Source: Candidatus Rhodoblastus alkanivorans (GTDB lineage: Bacteria; Pseudomonadota; Alphaproteobacteria; Rhizobiales; Beijerinckiaceae). Taken from it: DNA of 64,000 nt. The notes below the pieces were generated by a model that was not told the DNA's origin, made no database searches, and worked only from the letters and a program-made list of their open reading frames with translations. The stretch lies in the NCBI RefSeq assembly GCF_022760755.1, contig NZ_JAIVFP010000001.1, forward strand, positions 3,266,001-3,330,000, read 5' to 3'. Below, piece after piece: positions 35,560 through 45,237 of this stretch. Position 1 is the first letter of the stretch. The number at the start of each line of letters is the position of its first letter. The position numbers and the translations under genes are program-made.

Positions 35560-37113
35560 TTATGGCGCGCAGTTCGCGACGCCGGCGTTGCCGGTCACCG
35601 AATTGCCCTGGCCCGAGGCGCAGACAATCGGCGTCGGCATGGCGGAAGCGTCATTCCCGCTAACCAAGGCGTTGTTCGTGCCGTTCGGATCGGCCGTAAG
35701 GCTAACCCCGATGGCGCTTGTTGCGCCTGACGCCGGCGCGATCGTGTTCCCGGTCACCGATACGCCAGAAGAATTTTCGATGGAGATACCGGCCTTGGAA
35801 TTGTTGATCCCTGTGATCGTGTTATTGGCCACAAAGGCGTTGGCGGTCACGTTCGATCCGGCGCCGAGCGCGATCCCGGCTGGGCTGTTGCCGGCCACAA
35901 TCGTATTGTTTCTGATTACCGTACTCGACGTTCCATCCAGAGCGATCGTAGCGCCTGGCGACGCTATACCCACGCGAGGAGCCCCGAGCGTGTTTCCGAT
36001 GATCGTCAACCCTGTAACCGAACCGATCGCTTCGATCGCATCCTGATAGACGTTGGTCATCGTGACATTGCTGATGGTCACATTGGTGGTATTCGCGCTC
36101 GTCGCCGCGCTGCCGCCAAATGGAACCGTCCCAACGCCAAGACTCGGCAGGTTGCTCGAATACATCGAACCATCGAATGAGCCGCCGTCGATCATGACGT
36201 TCTCCGTTCTCGCTGTGCTGTTGCCTACGCTGGCAAACCAGAGTCCATATCCACGAATATTTCGATAAGTAATATTCTTGCAATAATATTGATCCTGGCC
36301 AACCGGCATCGGCGCGTTAACGAGAATCACGGCCGAGCCATCGGATTCGCCATAACTGTCTTCGTAGAGTAGGCCGTCAGTGCTCGTATTGTAAAACCAG
36401 GTTGCCGAGTTGTTGCCCGGCTGGCAGGCCTGAAATGAGGCGTCGCCGGTCTGGAAATTGAGGTTGTGGAACCAATCATTCGCGCGCATTCCCGGCGACG
36501 TTGTGACCAGAGGCACATTGCCGAAGTGGCGGATGCCCGGATTTCCCGGCGACGAGACGGTATTTCTCAGCACGCCGTAGGCGATTTCCTGGTCGCTGCC
36601 GCGCAGAAAGGCGAAGCCACCCGATCCGTCGATCATGAAATATTTGAACTTGAAATGATCGACCCAAAGCTGCATCACGCGGACAGTGCTCGTCGGCGTG
36701 ACGAAGCCGAAGTTCATGCCGTAATACTGGACATTCGCGATCGGCGCGGTGTCGGTCGTGCCGACCGGCATCATGATCGGATAGTCTGCTGGCGTCGTTA
36801 TCGTCGATTTCAGCCAGCAACCGGGCTGCTGCCAGATCGTCAGGCCGCTTTGCCAATGCCAATTCCCGCTGAACGACACATAGCCGCCATGCGGACAATC
36901 GGCGATAATAGGCTGGTTTGCCGGCAGCGCGTTGAGCGCCGCCGTGTTGTCGGTCGTCCCGCTGTCGTCGCTGATGCCAAGCATGGACCATCTGACGGCA
37001 TTGGCGAATTGCTCCTGCCATGCGGTATCGACGGAGAAAATCACGCCGGCGCGGACGTCGACAGAAACAACTGCGGCGACGATGCAGGCGAGAATCGCGA
37101 CATATTTTTTCAT
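35560..37113 (-). CDS. Right-handed beta-helix tail-spike-like protein with signal peptide
   Basis: 517 residues. It begins with a Sec signal (MKKYVAILACIVAAVVSVDV, cleavage about residue 22-23), then an N-terminal domain. From about residue 290 come many NVTISNVTM / GLTIIGNT / TVIRNNTI-type repeats of a parallel beta-helix, as in pectate lyases and phage tail spikes. AGGGG lies 8 nt before the ATG. Likely a polysaccharide-binding or -degrading spike. A signal peptide is unexpected for a virion protein. Confidence 0.75.
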   Translation of the reverse strand: MKKYVAILACIVAAVVSVDVRAGVIFSVDTAWQEQFANAVRWSMLGISDDSGTTDNTAALNALPANQPIIADCPHGGYVSFSGNWHWQSGLTIWQQPGCWLKSTITTPADYPIMMPVGTTDTAPIANVQYYGMNFGFVTPTSTVRVMQLWVDHFKFKYFMIDGSGGFAFLRGSDQEIAYGVLRNTVSSPGNPGIRHFGNVPLVTTSPGMRANDWFHNLNFQTGDASFQACQPGNNSATWFYNTSTDGLLYEDSYGESDGSAVILVNAPMPVGQDQYYCKNITYRNIRGYGLWFASVGNSTARTENVMIDGGSFDGSMYSSNLPSLGVGTVPFGGSAATSANTTNVTISNVTMTNVYQDAIEAIGSVTGLTIIGNTLGAPRVGIASPGATIALDGTSSTVIRNNTIVAGNSPAGIALGAGSNVTANAFVANNTITGINNSKAGISIENSSGVSVTGNTIAPASGATSAIGVSLTADPNGTNNALVSGNDASAMPTPIVCASGQGNSVTGNAGVANCAP

Positions 37114-37124
37114 GACGCGCGCCC

Positions 37125-37853
37125 CTATTGCTTGGTGGAGTAAAGCACTCCGACAGAACTTGCTCCGGTCGCAGGAGCGGACGCGCTTGTGGTCACTTGA
37201 ACCGCCCACGCCTCACCAGCCGCGATTGCCGCCGTATGCGCTGTGTCTGAGCAGCTATTTGACGCCCCCGCGACAGTGCATGTGATCCCCGTTGCCGTCA
37301 TCGACGTAGGCGCTCCAACATAGAGGGTGATCGTATCGCTATTCCCCGTCCCGGGCGCATTCGCGACATGAACTTGAAGGTTGGATAGGCTGCCGCCTGT
37401 CGGCGCCATTGCTTCATAATTCTGGTTTGCGCCGCCCGACCCGGGCACTGTAAAATACGACGTATTGGCGGGGACACTGAAAACCCACCCAAATGGCGTT
37501 GACGCAGGAACTCCCCCTACGGGATAGTAGGAAGTCCAAGTCGCGGCGCCTGGTGAAACGCTGGTCGCGGTCCACAAATAACTGGTGGAAGCATTGAGCC
37601 AGATCGAGCCTACGGCATAGCCCTGCGTGCTGTCGTCCGTGGACGTTGGATCGCGCGTCGTGGCGTTGCTTTTGGTCGGCTGAACGCCGGAATCTTGTAT
37701 CTGGTTGGGGCCTGGGCCGCCGACGACCATGTCGCCATTGGAGAAGGTTCCGTTGACGCTAACGGATGGCGCCGGCGTTCCTGCCGGGACGGCGAATGCG
37801 TTCGATGTCAGCGCCGCGAGGACGACAACGGGAAGCAGATTTCGAAGCTTCAT
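37125..37853 (-). CDS. Exported fibre-block protein, 242 residues
   Basis: Sec signal MKLRNLLPVVVLAALTSNAF ending in AFA, then a Ser/Thr/Gly-rich beta protein. No enzyme motif. The C-terminal half (LQVHVANAPGTGNSDTITLY) looks like a fibre tip or receptor-binding domain, similar in style to the two next upstream genes. GAGG 6 nt before the start. Function unknown. Confidence 0.65.
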   Translation of the reverse strand: MKLRNLLPVVVLAALTSNAFAVPAGTPAPSVSVNGTFSNGDMVVGGPGPNQIQDSGVQPTKSNATTRDPTSTDDSTQGYAVGSIWLNASTSYLWTATSVSPGAATWTSYYPVGGVPASTPFGWVFSVPANTSYFTVPGSGGANQNYEAMAPTGGSLSNLQVHVANAPGTGNSDTITLYVGAPTSMTATGITCTVAGASNSCSDTAHTAAIAAGEAWAVQVTTSASAPATGASSVGVLYSTKQ

Positions 37854-37861
37854 CTCGCGCC

Positions 37862-38443
37862 TCACTTGAGGTTGTAATAAGTGGCGGACGCCGTGGTCCC
37901 GGCGACGACGATCTGCATGCAAGCGAAAGGAAAGGTCTGCCATCCGGCCGAGACCGGGATCGTCGCTGTCGAACTGTCCGAAAACTGAAATGTGACGTTG
38001 CCGGCGACAGTGCAAAGAACGCCGACCGAGCGCGCCGCCGCATAGATCGTCCCAGGCGTCATGGCGACGGCGCCGGCGAAGGGCGCGCTTTGCGTGTCAT
38101 AAACCGCATTGGTCGTTCCGGGCGTCGTCTGATCGACGCCGATTCTGCCAATCACGTTGGAGCCGGCGGGAAGCGCGGGAAGCGACGATACGCCGACGCT
38201 CTGACCAGTCCATGAAACGGAAAGCGTCCCCGTCAGAGTTTTCCAAATTGCCGAGAGCCAGCCCGTCAGCCCGGCCCCGCCGGACGGCATGGATATGCCG
38301 GAAATCGGCAATCCGCCCGGCTCCGCGACGGCGTCCGAGGCCGGCGTCACGCAAAGGCTCGACGCGCCTGGCTGGGGACCGATGGGGGTTGAATTGACCG
38401 GGATGAGATTCCCGTTCGCGTCTTTCAGATAATAGACCGTCAT
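37862..38443 (-). CDS. Fibre-block protein, 193 residues
   Basis: MTVYYLKDANGNLIPVNSTP: a start typical of small phage tail-fibre-like proteins, Gly/Thr-rich and probably trimeric. No signal peptide. The C-terminal part (ARSVGVLCTVAGNVTFQFSD) is beta-rich. Function inferred from position only. Confidence 0.6.
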   Translation of the reverse strand: MTVYYLKDANGNLIPVNSTPIGPQPGASSLCVTPASDAVAEPGGLPISGISMPSGGAGLTGWLSAIWKTLTGTLSVSWTGQSVGVSSLPALPAGSNVIGRIGVDQTTPGTTNAVYDTQSAPFAGAVAMTPGTIYAAARSVGVLCTVAGNVTFQFSDSSTATIPVSAGWQTFPFACMQIVVAGTTASATYYNLK

Positions 38444-38447
38444 AAGT

Positions 38448-39014
38448 TCACCCCAAGGTGAAGAGAAAGGGCGTCGAGCCGATGTATTGGCTGTTCACCA
38501 CATGGGAACAATCGAGGTTCGGGACATAGGCCGCCTGGGCGTCCGCAAGGATCGAGAACAGGCTCTGCTGAACGCTTGCCGGCATGTTGGCGATCAGGGC
38601 CAGCAGAGCGGCGCCCGACAGGCTGGACAAGGCGTTGGCCGGGCCAGCGGGCGAACAGGACGTGACCGAGAAAGACGCCGGCTGTCCGACCGTGAGCGTC
38701 GAATGGGCGAAAAGGTCGCGCGTATAGGCTCCATCGCTCGCGAGAAGCATGAAAGGGAACCGACCCGTGGGCCAGATCTTCGCCGCCGCGGGCATAAAGA
38801 ACGTCAGAGAATTGCCGGAAACGGCAATTCCGCCGCCGCTCGCGCTCGTCAGCGGCGGAAGCATCCCGACCCGAGCGGTAAATTCGATCCCCGTCAGGTC
38901 GATTGGCGTCACGCCGTCGGCTTCGAAGAATTGCAGCGGCGGCGGAGCGAAATCCTCGTCCCCCTCGACGCTGGCGACGACCTGTTGCAGCGACAACAGC
39001 GAAATGTTTGACAT
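38448..39014 (-). CDS. Baseplate/fibre-associated protein, 188 residues
   Basis: The N-terminal region (PPLQFFEADGVTPIDLTGIE, FTARVG) resembles the immunoglobulin-like N-terminal domain of BppU-type upper baseplate proteins. The C-terminal half is small-residue rich. No signal peptide. Lies 12 nt after the SGNH hydrolase gene. Confidence 0.58.
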   Translation of the reverse strand: MSNISLLSLQQVVASVEGDEDFAPPPLQFFEADGVTPIDLTGIEFTARVGMLPPLTSASGGGIAVSGNSLTFFMPAAAKIWPTGRFPFMLLASDGAYTRDLFAHSTLTVGQPASFSVTSCSPAGPANALSSLSGAALLALIANMPASVQQSLFSILADAQAAYVPNLDCSHVVNSQYIGSTPFLFTLG

Positions 39015-39026
39015 CGACGCCTCACC

Positions 39027-40838
39027 TCAATAACGCGTCGCCGCGACGGCGGACGCGGCGTTCACGATCACGGGCGAGATCTGCTGGTTTTCGAGCCATT
39101 GACCATATGAGCCAGGATGAAGCTGGTTCATCATCAGGGGATCGTTGGCGAGCGTGGTCACCGCCGAGGGAAAGGGACCGCCTCCGGCGCTCTGCTTGTG
39201 GATCAGCGCATAGAGGCGGCTGTCGCCGGAAAACGCCTGATATGCGCCAAACAGGACATTGCTCGCATCCTGCGCCGCCTGTGCCAGAGTGAGGCCGCTC
39301 CACACGCCGACTAGCGCGCCACTCGAAGTTTGCGGATAATCCATGTAATAGCCGGTTCCACCGGAGCCGGTCGCAGGATCGTCGGCCGTAAGACTGTTCG
39401 GCGAATAGAGAATGACCTTGGCCGAAGGCATCGCGCTGAACGTGCCGTACCAGATCGTGGCGAATTGTTCCTGCGCGGTCCCCGAGAAGCTTCCCGGATT
39501 GCTCGGCATGGCCAGCATGAAATGCGTCGCGTCGATCACGCTGGCAAGCTGCCAGGTTCCGTTGAAGGCCGTGTTGGACGAACCGGAGATGGTCACGGCG
39601 ACGCCACCGCCGGAAAAACTCTCGCCGCCTCCCGCTGTCGAGAACTGATGCGGCGCGCTGGTCGTCACAGTAGCGACGCCGGAAGACCAGGCGATATTCG
39701 AAACCTTGTACGGCGCAGCCAGCGGAGACGTGTAGGACTGCCCGGCGATCGTGCCGTTCTTCACCGCATCGACGAAGGTGTCGACCAGCGTCTCAAGCCG
39801 GTTGGTCATCGACGGCGGATCGACGGCGACCAGCCCCTGGCGCACGTCGTTGATCCCGGCCGTCAGCACCACGACATCACAGTTCTGATAATAATTCCCG
39901 GTCTGCAAGGCGCTCGTGGTCGAAGGCGAGCCGGCTCCTGATCCGAGGATTTGCCCGAGAGGCCAGGTCACGCCGTTGAGATCGTTCAATATGTCGGCGA
40001 GCCGGAAGCCGTTCGACCCCATGTTGTAAATGTTGGTGTAGGCGTTGAGCGCGCCGGTCTTGCTCAGACCGCCGAGATAATTTGAGCTGCCGTTGAGATA
40101 GCCGGCTGTCGCAATCGCGGTCGTGCTATCGCCGACCATGCAGACATTGACGAGCTTCTGCTCCTCCCATGCGATTTCGACGCGAAGCTGCGCGCCGGCC
40201 GGCAGCGTCACGCCATTCAGATTGACCGACAACGTGTAATTCGCGCCGTAACGAAGAACCATGCTTTTCGTGCGCAAACTGCTGAAGTCGAACACGACCG
40301 GCGTCCCGGCGCTCGTCCCATTGGCGCCGCAAACGATATCCTGTTCGGAGACAAGAGACCGCGTGCCGGAAAGGCCGTTACGCGACGTCGGATTCGCCGT
40401 CCAATATTGCACCGTGGCATAGGGACCGGGGTCGAAAATATCGTGTTTGGTCAGGCCGCCATTGCTCGTCGTCAGGGTCGTATATGATCCCGTCGAGAGG
40501 TTCGATCCATTGGTGAACTGGAGCCGGACAGGAAAAGAGCCGCCCGAGGTCGAAAGGCAGGAAACGCGCACCTGCTTGACGTAGCTCGTGGGCCCGAACT
40601 GGCTGACGCCATAAATCGCGGCGATATCGGTCGGCGTTGCGGCGGGAGTGAACAGTCCGGTGTCGGCGTTATAGGACGGCCCCGAACTCTCCGACGCCTG
40701 TCGTACGCCTCCGTCAGGCGCGGTCCAGTTGGTCGCTGCCGCGGTGGGCGGAGGCGGCGGAATCGGTGGGGCTCCGGCGAACGCCAGTCCGACGGAGGAG
40801 AGAAGCGCGATGAGCGCGGCAAAGGAACGCTTAGCCAT
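39027..40838 (-). CDS. Secreted SGNH/GDSL hydrolase in the fibre block
   Basis: 603 residues. Sec signal MAKRSFAALIALLSSVGLAF, a Pro-rich linker, a beta-rich N-terminal domain, then an SGNH esterase. Ser in VCMVGDSTTAI near 238, Gly/Asn in LTAGINDVRQ near 330, and His in LHPGSYGQW near the C terminus. An extra domain (about 385-450) interrupts the hydrolase fold. Likely removes acetyl groups from surface polysaccharide. Export by Sec is unusual for a phage fibre enzyme. Confidence 0.78.
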   Translation of the reverse strand: MAKRSFAALIALLSSVGLAFAGAPPIPPPPPTAAATNWTAPDGGVRQASESSGPSYNADTGLFTPAATPTDIAAIYGVSQFGPTSYVKQVRVSCLSTSGGSFPVRLQFTNGSNLSTGSYTTLTTSNGGLTKHDIFDPGPYATVQYWTANPTSRNGLSGTRSLVSEQDIVCGANGTSAGTPVVFDFSSLRTKSMVLRYGANYTLSVNLNGVTLPAGAQLRVEIAWEEQKLVNVCMVGDSTTAIATAGYLNGSSNYLGGLSKTGALNAYTNIYNMGSNGFRLADILNDLNGVTWPLGQILGSGAGSPSTTSALQTGNYYQNCDVVVLTAGINDVRQGLVAVDPPSMTNRLETLVDTFVDAVKNGTIAGQSYTSPLAAPYKVSNIAWSSGVATVTTSAPHQFSTAGGGESFSGGGVAVTISGSSNTAFNGTWQLASVIDATHFMLAMPSNPGSFSGTAQEQFATIWYGTFSAMPSAKVILYSPNSLTADDPATGSGGTGYYMDYPQTSSGALVGVWSGLTLAQAAQDASNVLFGAYQAFSGDSRLYALIHKQSAGGGPFPSAVTTLANDPLMMNQLHPGSYGQWLENQQISPVIVNAASAVAATRY

Positions 40839-40839
40839 C

Positions 40840-41172
40840 TCAGTTCCCCGTAAAATGCAGCGTGTCGACCGCGTTGGCGCAAACCAGATAAATCATCGAA
40901 AGGCTGGTCGAGCCGTAGGAGATCGAGGCGCCAGGGGTGAGCGGATAGCCGGTCGCGGCCGTAACGCCCGGACCCCCGATGTAAATCTTGCCGCTGTTCG
41001 AGGGGTCGGCGGTCAGAACGACACCATTGGTCAGGGCGCCGCCCGGCAGAGGCGCGGCGGAGGCGGAGCAGGACTGGACGCCGGAGACGATCGGATTGGC
41101 GGTCTGGGCGAAAGCGCCGCCGGTTGAGGCGAGCGCCAGCGCGCCTGCAAAAGCAAGCTTTGTCAATGTCAT
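40840..41172 (-). CDS. Small exported fibre-block protein, 110 residues
   Basis: Sec signal MTLTKLAFAGALALASTGGA ending AFA|QTA, then a short Ser/Gly-rich domain with three cysteines. AAGGA 8 nt upstream. Adjacent to the SGNH hydrolase, 1 nt apart. No family recognised. Confidence 0.6.
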   Translation of the reverse strand: MTLTKLAFAGALALASTGGAFAQTANPIVSGVQSCSASAAPLPGGALTNGVVLTADPSNSGKIYIGGPGVTAATGYPLTPGASISYGSTSLSMIYLVCANAVDTLHFTGN

Positions 41173-41183
41173 TGGATTTGTCC

Positions 41184-41738
41184 TTATGAAGTCGGCGGGC
41201 TGATCAGCATGATGTGAAAGGACAGCCGCACCTGCCCGCCGGTGAAGGCCGCGCCGGTCGAGGCGACCAGGACATTGGTCGCCGAATAGCAGCCGTAGGG
41301 CCCGACGATGCCGTAATTCGTGGAGCCCGCAGCCACGCCGAGCGAGCCGCCGAACTGCGTCGCACTGCCGGACGTCCCAAGATTGAAAGACGGCGCGCCG
41401 GTGACGGCTGTCAGAACGCGGCAGCCGACGCCGAACACGATGCAATCAGCCGGGATCGGCGTTCCGGCGGCGACCGATGTCCCCGACGATAAATTGACCG
41501 TCTGCTCGATCACCTGAAACTTGATCGCCGCGCCATTCGCGCCTTGCGCGATGGGCGTCACGGCGGTCGTCCCGGTCAGGACTTCCGACAATTTGGCGGC
41601 CGGGAATCCACCGGGGGTCGCGCCGTCATGGACGGTGACGCGATTATTGGTCGTATCGACGATGAGCTCGCCCTGGGCGCCGGCGTAAGCGGCGACATTC
41701 GCCGCCGTGTCGCGGCGTCGCTTGACCTGAACGGACAT
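41184..41738 (-). CDS. Tail fibre / tropism-type protein
   Basis: 184 residues. The N terminus (QVKRRRDTAANVAAYAGAQG, ELIVDTTNNRVTVHDGATPG) is the short beta module found at the start of many tail fibres, including major-tropism-determinant-like and hyaluronidase-type proteins. The C-terminal domain is probably the receptor-binding tip. No signal peptide, unlike its neighbours. Confidence 0.75.
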   Translation of the reverse strand: MSVQVKRRRDTAANVAAYAGAQGELIVDTTNNRVTVHDGATPGGFPAAKLSEVLTGTTAVTPIAQGANGAAIKFQVIEQTVNLSSGTSVAAGTPIPADCIVFGVGCRVLTAVTGAPSFNLGTSGSATQFGGSLGVAAGSTNYGIVGPYGCYSATNVLVASTGAAFTGGQVRLSFHIMLISPPTS

Positions 41739-41753
41739 GGGATTTCCCTTGGA

Positions 41754-43844
41754 TTATGAAGTGCAGTTGCCGATGTCGATCACGGCCGTCACGGTCCCTG
41801 AGAGGGTCCCGTAATCGTCGCTCTCGGAAACGCCGTCGCCGGCGACATGGCCAAAGTCCATCGCCGCCCCGACCGCGAGCGCCGTGGCGACCGCCCCGAG
41901 CGCCCCCGTCCCCTGGACCGCATAGGCATAGGCCGTGCAAGTCGAGAGGTCTTGCGGGCCGCCGCCGAAGATGTTGAACGACTGGAATTTGAGATAGATC
42001 GTCTGTCCGATTTCGGCGCTCGGAATCGCATATTTCAGGATCGCCGAGTCGAGCAGACAGAAGGGCGCCCCGGCGCTGCTTCCGACGCTCTCAACGCCGC
42101 CCTGGCCACGATAGAGCCCGGTCAGGTTGTATTGATTCGCCGCCGTCAGCGTCGCCGTCGTGAACGAGAGATATTCGCCCCCGACATAGCACATCGTCAC
42201 GCCCGCCGCGGCAGACGCGGCCGTGGTCGACGTCAGCGTCGCACCGCTTTCCGTCAGATTGACCACAAGCGTATCGGTGGTGTCGGGATTGCCCCCTGAA
42301 TAAGCCGGCAGGTTGGCCGAAAGGACGCCCTGCTTCGCCGCCGCATAGATCGTCGCGACCTCGGCGTAAGTCGTCCCGTCGAACGAAGCCATGACAACGC
42401 AACCGCCCCAATTCGGGTCGGCGTTTTGCGGCGAGACGCCAATCCAGATTTGCGAGGCATTATCCGTCAGGGCTGGCGGCGGCTCGATAACCAGCGGCGC
42501 GTTGACCTGGTTCGGCGTGTTCGACGCGGTCGGCGCGCCGCTGCTGACATTTTGGGTCGGATAGGCGACGGAGGTCTGGACGTTCCCCGGCCATTCCTCG
42601 GCGGCGACGGTCAGGACACCGGCCTCGTCCTCGTCGATTTCCATGATCCGAACCGTCGTCGCGTTCAACCCGAGTACGGAATCCGTCAGTTGCACCAAAT
42701 CCATCGGTTCGAGCAGGCAGAATTCCTCGCCGAGCTTGAATTTGTATGCGTTGCGGATGTAGAGCCCGCGCTGAAGGATCAGTTGGGCCGCCGTCTGCCC
42801 CATGGCCGCGTCGCAAATTTCGTGCGCGGTGATAGTCGAGCCGAGCCGAAGGCCGAAGCGATCGATCATCGATTGGTCGAAAGCCGTCACCGGCCCGGTG
42901 TTGTAATTGTCGGCGCGGCCTTGAATTTCGATGGATTGCCAGTTCGGGAGCGAATAGGGGTCCGAGCGCGTGATCTGGACCGGGTCCTCGCCCTGCGAAT
43001 AGACGAAATCCTCGTCCGTCAGGCTGTAAAGCGCCGTCGTGTTGGGCGTGAAAGTCGCGCCATTGCCGGTGACGACCGAATCCCCCAACGGAATGAACTT
43101 GAGCATTCCGTCAGACCAGATCGCGGTCGAGTTGGAGAGTTGAAGCCAGCGGGTCAGGATCGAGGCCGCACGCTCCTGAGCATTGAGGACAGCTGAAAAT
43201 GCCATCCCGACCGCCTTGCAATAGTTCTGGTAGCCGTAAGCCGAATTGTAGAGCGAATCGCCCGAAATCGAGGCGGGCGGGAAGCCGACGCCATATTGGC
43301 TGTTCGTCAGAAAGTCATAGATCATTTGCGCCGGATCGGCGTCGATGCTGTTGAACCCCGAGCCGGCGAGGATGCCGTAAACCTCGAAATTGCTCGAATT
43401 GATGGTCGCGCTCGCTCCGAGATTGAAGGTTGACGCATAGACATAGGCCGTGCCGGGATAGGTCAATGCTTGGCTTGGATATTTCGCCGCGAGATAGGGC
43501 CAAACCGCCTGCGGCGACCCGCCAAGTTCGAGCGTCAGCCCCATGAGGCCGAGGCTCAAAGGTATTGTCGAGGACTGCCAGACGTTCCCGACGCCTGAAA
43601 TCGGCCCTTCGCAAATCCCCATGATGACGTCGGCGTAATAGTGGGCGGTCCACTGCTTCTGGCCGCCCTTGCCGGTCACGCTCGCCCAAGCGCCGAAGCC
43701 ATTGTACCAGATGATGTTCGGCGAGACGATGTTGCGTCCATAGACGATCGGCACCGGGATGGCGCTCGACGTCGATTGGATTTGAATGCCGGAATAGATC
43801 GTGTTTTCGGTCCATTGATTTCCGGCCGAGCTCAAACGTCCCAT
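41754..43844 (-). CDS. Tail tip / host-specificity protein (Phage-tail_3 type)
   Basis: 696 residues. Baseplate hub protein corresponding to the C-terminal part of RcGTA gp15 and to J-like proteins: VPIVYGRNIVSPNIIWYNGF, AERAASI-like NAQERAASILTRWLQLSNST, and KFKLGEEFCLLEPMDLVQLT. A fibronectin-like region follows near 500. The ATG overlaps the peptidase stop (TAATG). The GTA TIM-barrel domain that normally precedes this part is found in another gene here. Confidence 0.8.
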   Translation of the reverse strand: MGRLSSAGNQWTENTIYSGIQIQSTSSAIPVPIVYGRNIVSPNIIWYNGFGAWASVTGKGGQKQWTAHYYADVIMGICEGPISGVGNVWQSSTIPLSLGLMGLTLELGGSPQAVWPYLAAKYPSQALTYPGTAYVYASTFNLGASATINSSNFEVYGILAGSGFNSIDADPAQMIYDFLTNSQYGVGFPPASISGDSLYNSAYGYQNYCKAVGMAFSAVLNAQERAASILTRWLQLSNSTAIWSDGMLKFIPLGDSVVTGNGATFTPNTTALYSLTDEDFVYSQGEDPVQITRSDPYSLPNWQSIEIQGRADNYNTGPVTAFDQSMIDRFGLRLGSTITAHEICDAAMGQTAAQLILQRGLYIRNAYKFKLGEEFCLLEPMDLVQLTDSVLGLNATTVRIMEIDEDEAGVLTVAAEEWPGNVQTSVAYPTQNVSSGAPTASNTPNQVNAPLVIEPPPALTDNASQIWIGVSPQNADPNWGGCVVMASFDGTTYAEVATIYAAAKQGVLSANLPAYSGGNPDTTDTLVVNLTESGATLTSTTAASAAAGVTMCYVGGEYLSFTTATLTAANQYNLTGLYRGQGGVESVGSSAGAPFCLLDSAILKYAIPSAEIGQTIYLKFQSFNIFGGGPQDLSTCTAYAYAVQGTGALGAVATALAVGAAMDFGHVAGDGVSESDDYGTLSGTVTAVIDIGNCTS

Positions 43845-44305
43845 TACGATGCGCCTTTTTTGGCCCAAATCGAGAAGAACCGAGTTTTCCGGCTCGGCTT
43901 CGTCAATTCGTGGTTTTGCCCGAATCCTTCTTCGATGACCTGGCGCGCATCGACATAGGAATGAACGAGCGTGAGCGGTTCGGCGGAGGTGATGATCCCG
44001 CCATGGCCGTAGCAACGCCCATAGCGAAAGATGGCAATGTCGCCGGGGCGCGGGCTTTCGACCTCGCCGCACGTTTCATCGAGCCATCGGAGATATTTTT
44101 CGTCGCTCCGGTGGATCATCCAATCCGGCGGATAGGGACGCGGGTCGAAGGGCGGCACAAGCCCGAGATCGACGAAGACGCGCACGATCAACATGCCGCA
44201 ATCGACGCCGGCTCCGCGAATGTCGGCGCCGTCGTGGTAGGGGGTTCCGATCCATTTGCGCGCATCGGCGACAACGGCCCTGCGCTGGCAATCCTCGGTC
44301 GTCAT
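43844..44305 (-). CDS. NlpC/P60 phage tail peptidase
   Basis: 153 residues. RcGTA gp14-type cell-wall peptidase that opens peptidoglycan during injection. WIGTPYHDGADIRGAGVDCG with the catalytic Cys near 36, and CYGHGGIITSAE with the catalytic His near 100. The start overlaps the DUF2163 gene stop (ATGA). Confidence 0.9.
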   Translation of the reverse strand: MTTEDCQRRAVVADARKWIGTPYHDGADIRGAGVDCGMLIVRVFVDLGLVPPFDPRPYPPDWMIHRSDEKYLRWLDETCGEVESPRPGDIAIFRYGRCYGHGGIITSAEPLTLVHSYVDARQVIEEGFGQNHELTKPSRKTRFFSIWAKKGAS

Positions 44306-45237
44306 TTGCCCCCCTTGCCGGCGCCGCTGTTGCTTGCCCAACTCGTCGAGAGCGGCCCGGTCATGATCTGCGGTGGCGGGACGAAGGGATAGCCGCGAAA
44401 ATTCGACAGGTTGTTGAACCTGCTCTGACAGGTCGCCATCGTGTGATCGCAGCCCTGCGCGACGGTGAAGGCGTCCCCGACAGCCGGAACATTCGGCAGC
44501 GGATAGGCCAACCCAAGGACTGCCGAGTTGGCCGTCTTGATCGTCCGAACCACGCCCGCATTCGCGCCGGACGTGAAGGTTATCGACCCTTGCGCGTAAT
44601 TGATGCTTGACCCGCTCCACGCGATTATTGTTTGGCTGGACGCGGCTCCGACCGCGCCGCTCGCCGAATAAGTCCCGCGCGCGAGGCTGCAGCCCGAATC
44701 ATAGAGGACGTGCGTGCATTGGGGCGACCACACCCGGCGCGGCATGTCGATGTCGAGAAAGACGGTGTCGGCCGCGACCGTGATTTGCGCCGTGGTGCGC
44801 CCGATCTGATCGACCGACGAATCGCGGCCCTTGAACATGATGGCGGCTCCGATCGGGACGAGTGAGCCGCCAGTCGTCGCCCAGGACGAGAAAAACGCCT
44901 TCTCGCGCTGAATGATCGCGCCGTCGAAAGCGCCTTCCTGCAACGCCTGCATGAAGGGAACGCCGCCGAGCGTGTCGGTCGACCGCGCCGAAATCGTGAT
45001 CTGCTGACTGTCCACATTCAGGCCGAGCGCGCATTTATAGCGCAGGCCCGCGACCAGAACCGCCGAGGCCGAATAGACGTAGCCGTTCCATGAAACCGGC
45101 AAGTCCAGATTGGTGTAGGTCAGGATCGAGCCGTTCGCGAGCCAGATCGTGAACAGATCGCCGACTTGAAGGGGAGCGTCGGAGGTCGGGCGCAGGTTGT
45201 TCAAATAGCTGATGAGCGCGGCGGTTGCGGTTTTCAT
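44302..45237 (-). CDS. DUF2163 / BR0599-type baseplate protein
   Basis: 311 residues, RcGTA gp13-like. GDLFTIWLANGSILTYTNLD at the start; CTHVLYDSGCSLARGTYSAS and CDHTMATCQSRFNNLSNFRG near the end are conserved Cys motifs of the family (Fe-S or metal hub in RcGTA, by family knowledge). Coupled by ATGA to the DUF2460 gene. Confidence 0.9.
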   Translation of the reverse strand: MKTATAALISYLNNLRPTSDAPLQVGDLFTIWLANGSILTYTNLDLPVSWNGYVYSASAVLVAGLRYKCALGLNVDSQQITISARSTDTLGGVPFMQALQEGAFDGAIIQREKAFFSSWATTGGSLVPIGAAIMFKGRDSSVDQIGRTTAQITVAADTVFLDIDMPRRVWSPQCTHVLYDSGCSLARGTYSASGAVGAASSQTIIAWSGSSINYAQGSITFTSGANAGVVRTIKTANSAVLGLAYPLPNVPAVGDAFTVAQGCDHTMATCQSRFNNLSNFRGYPFVPPPQIMTGPLSTSWASNSGAGKGGK

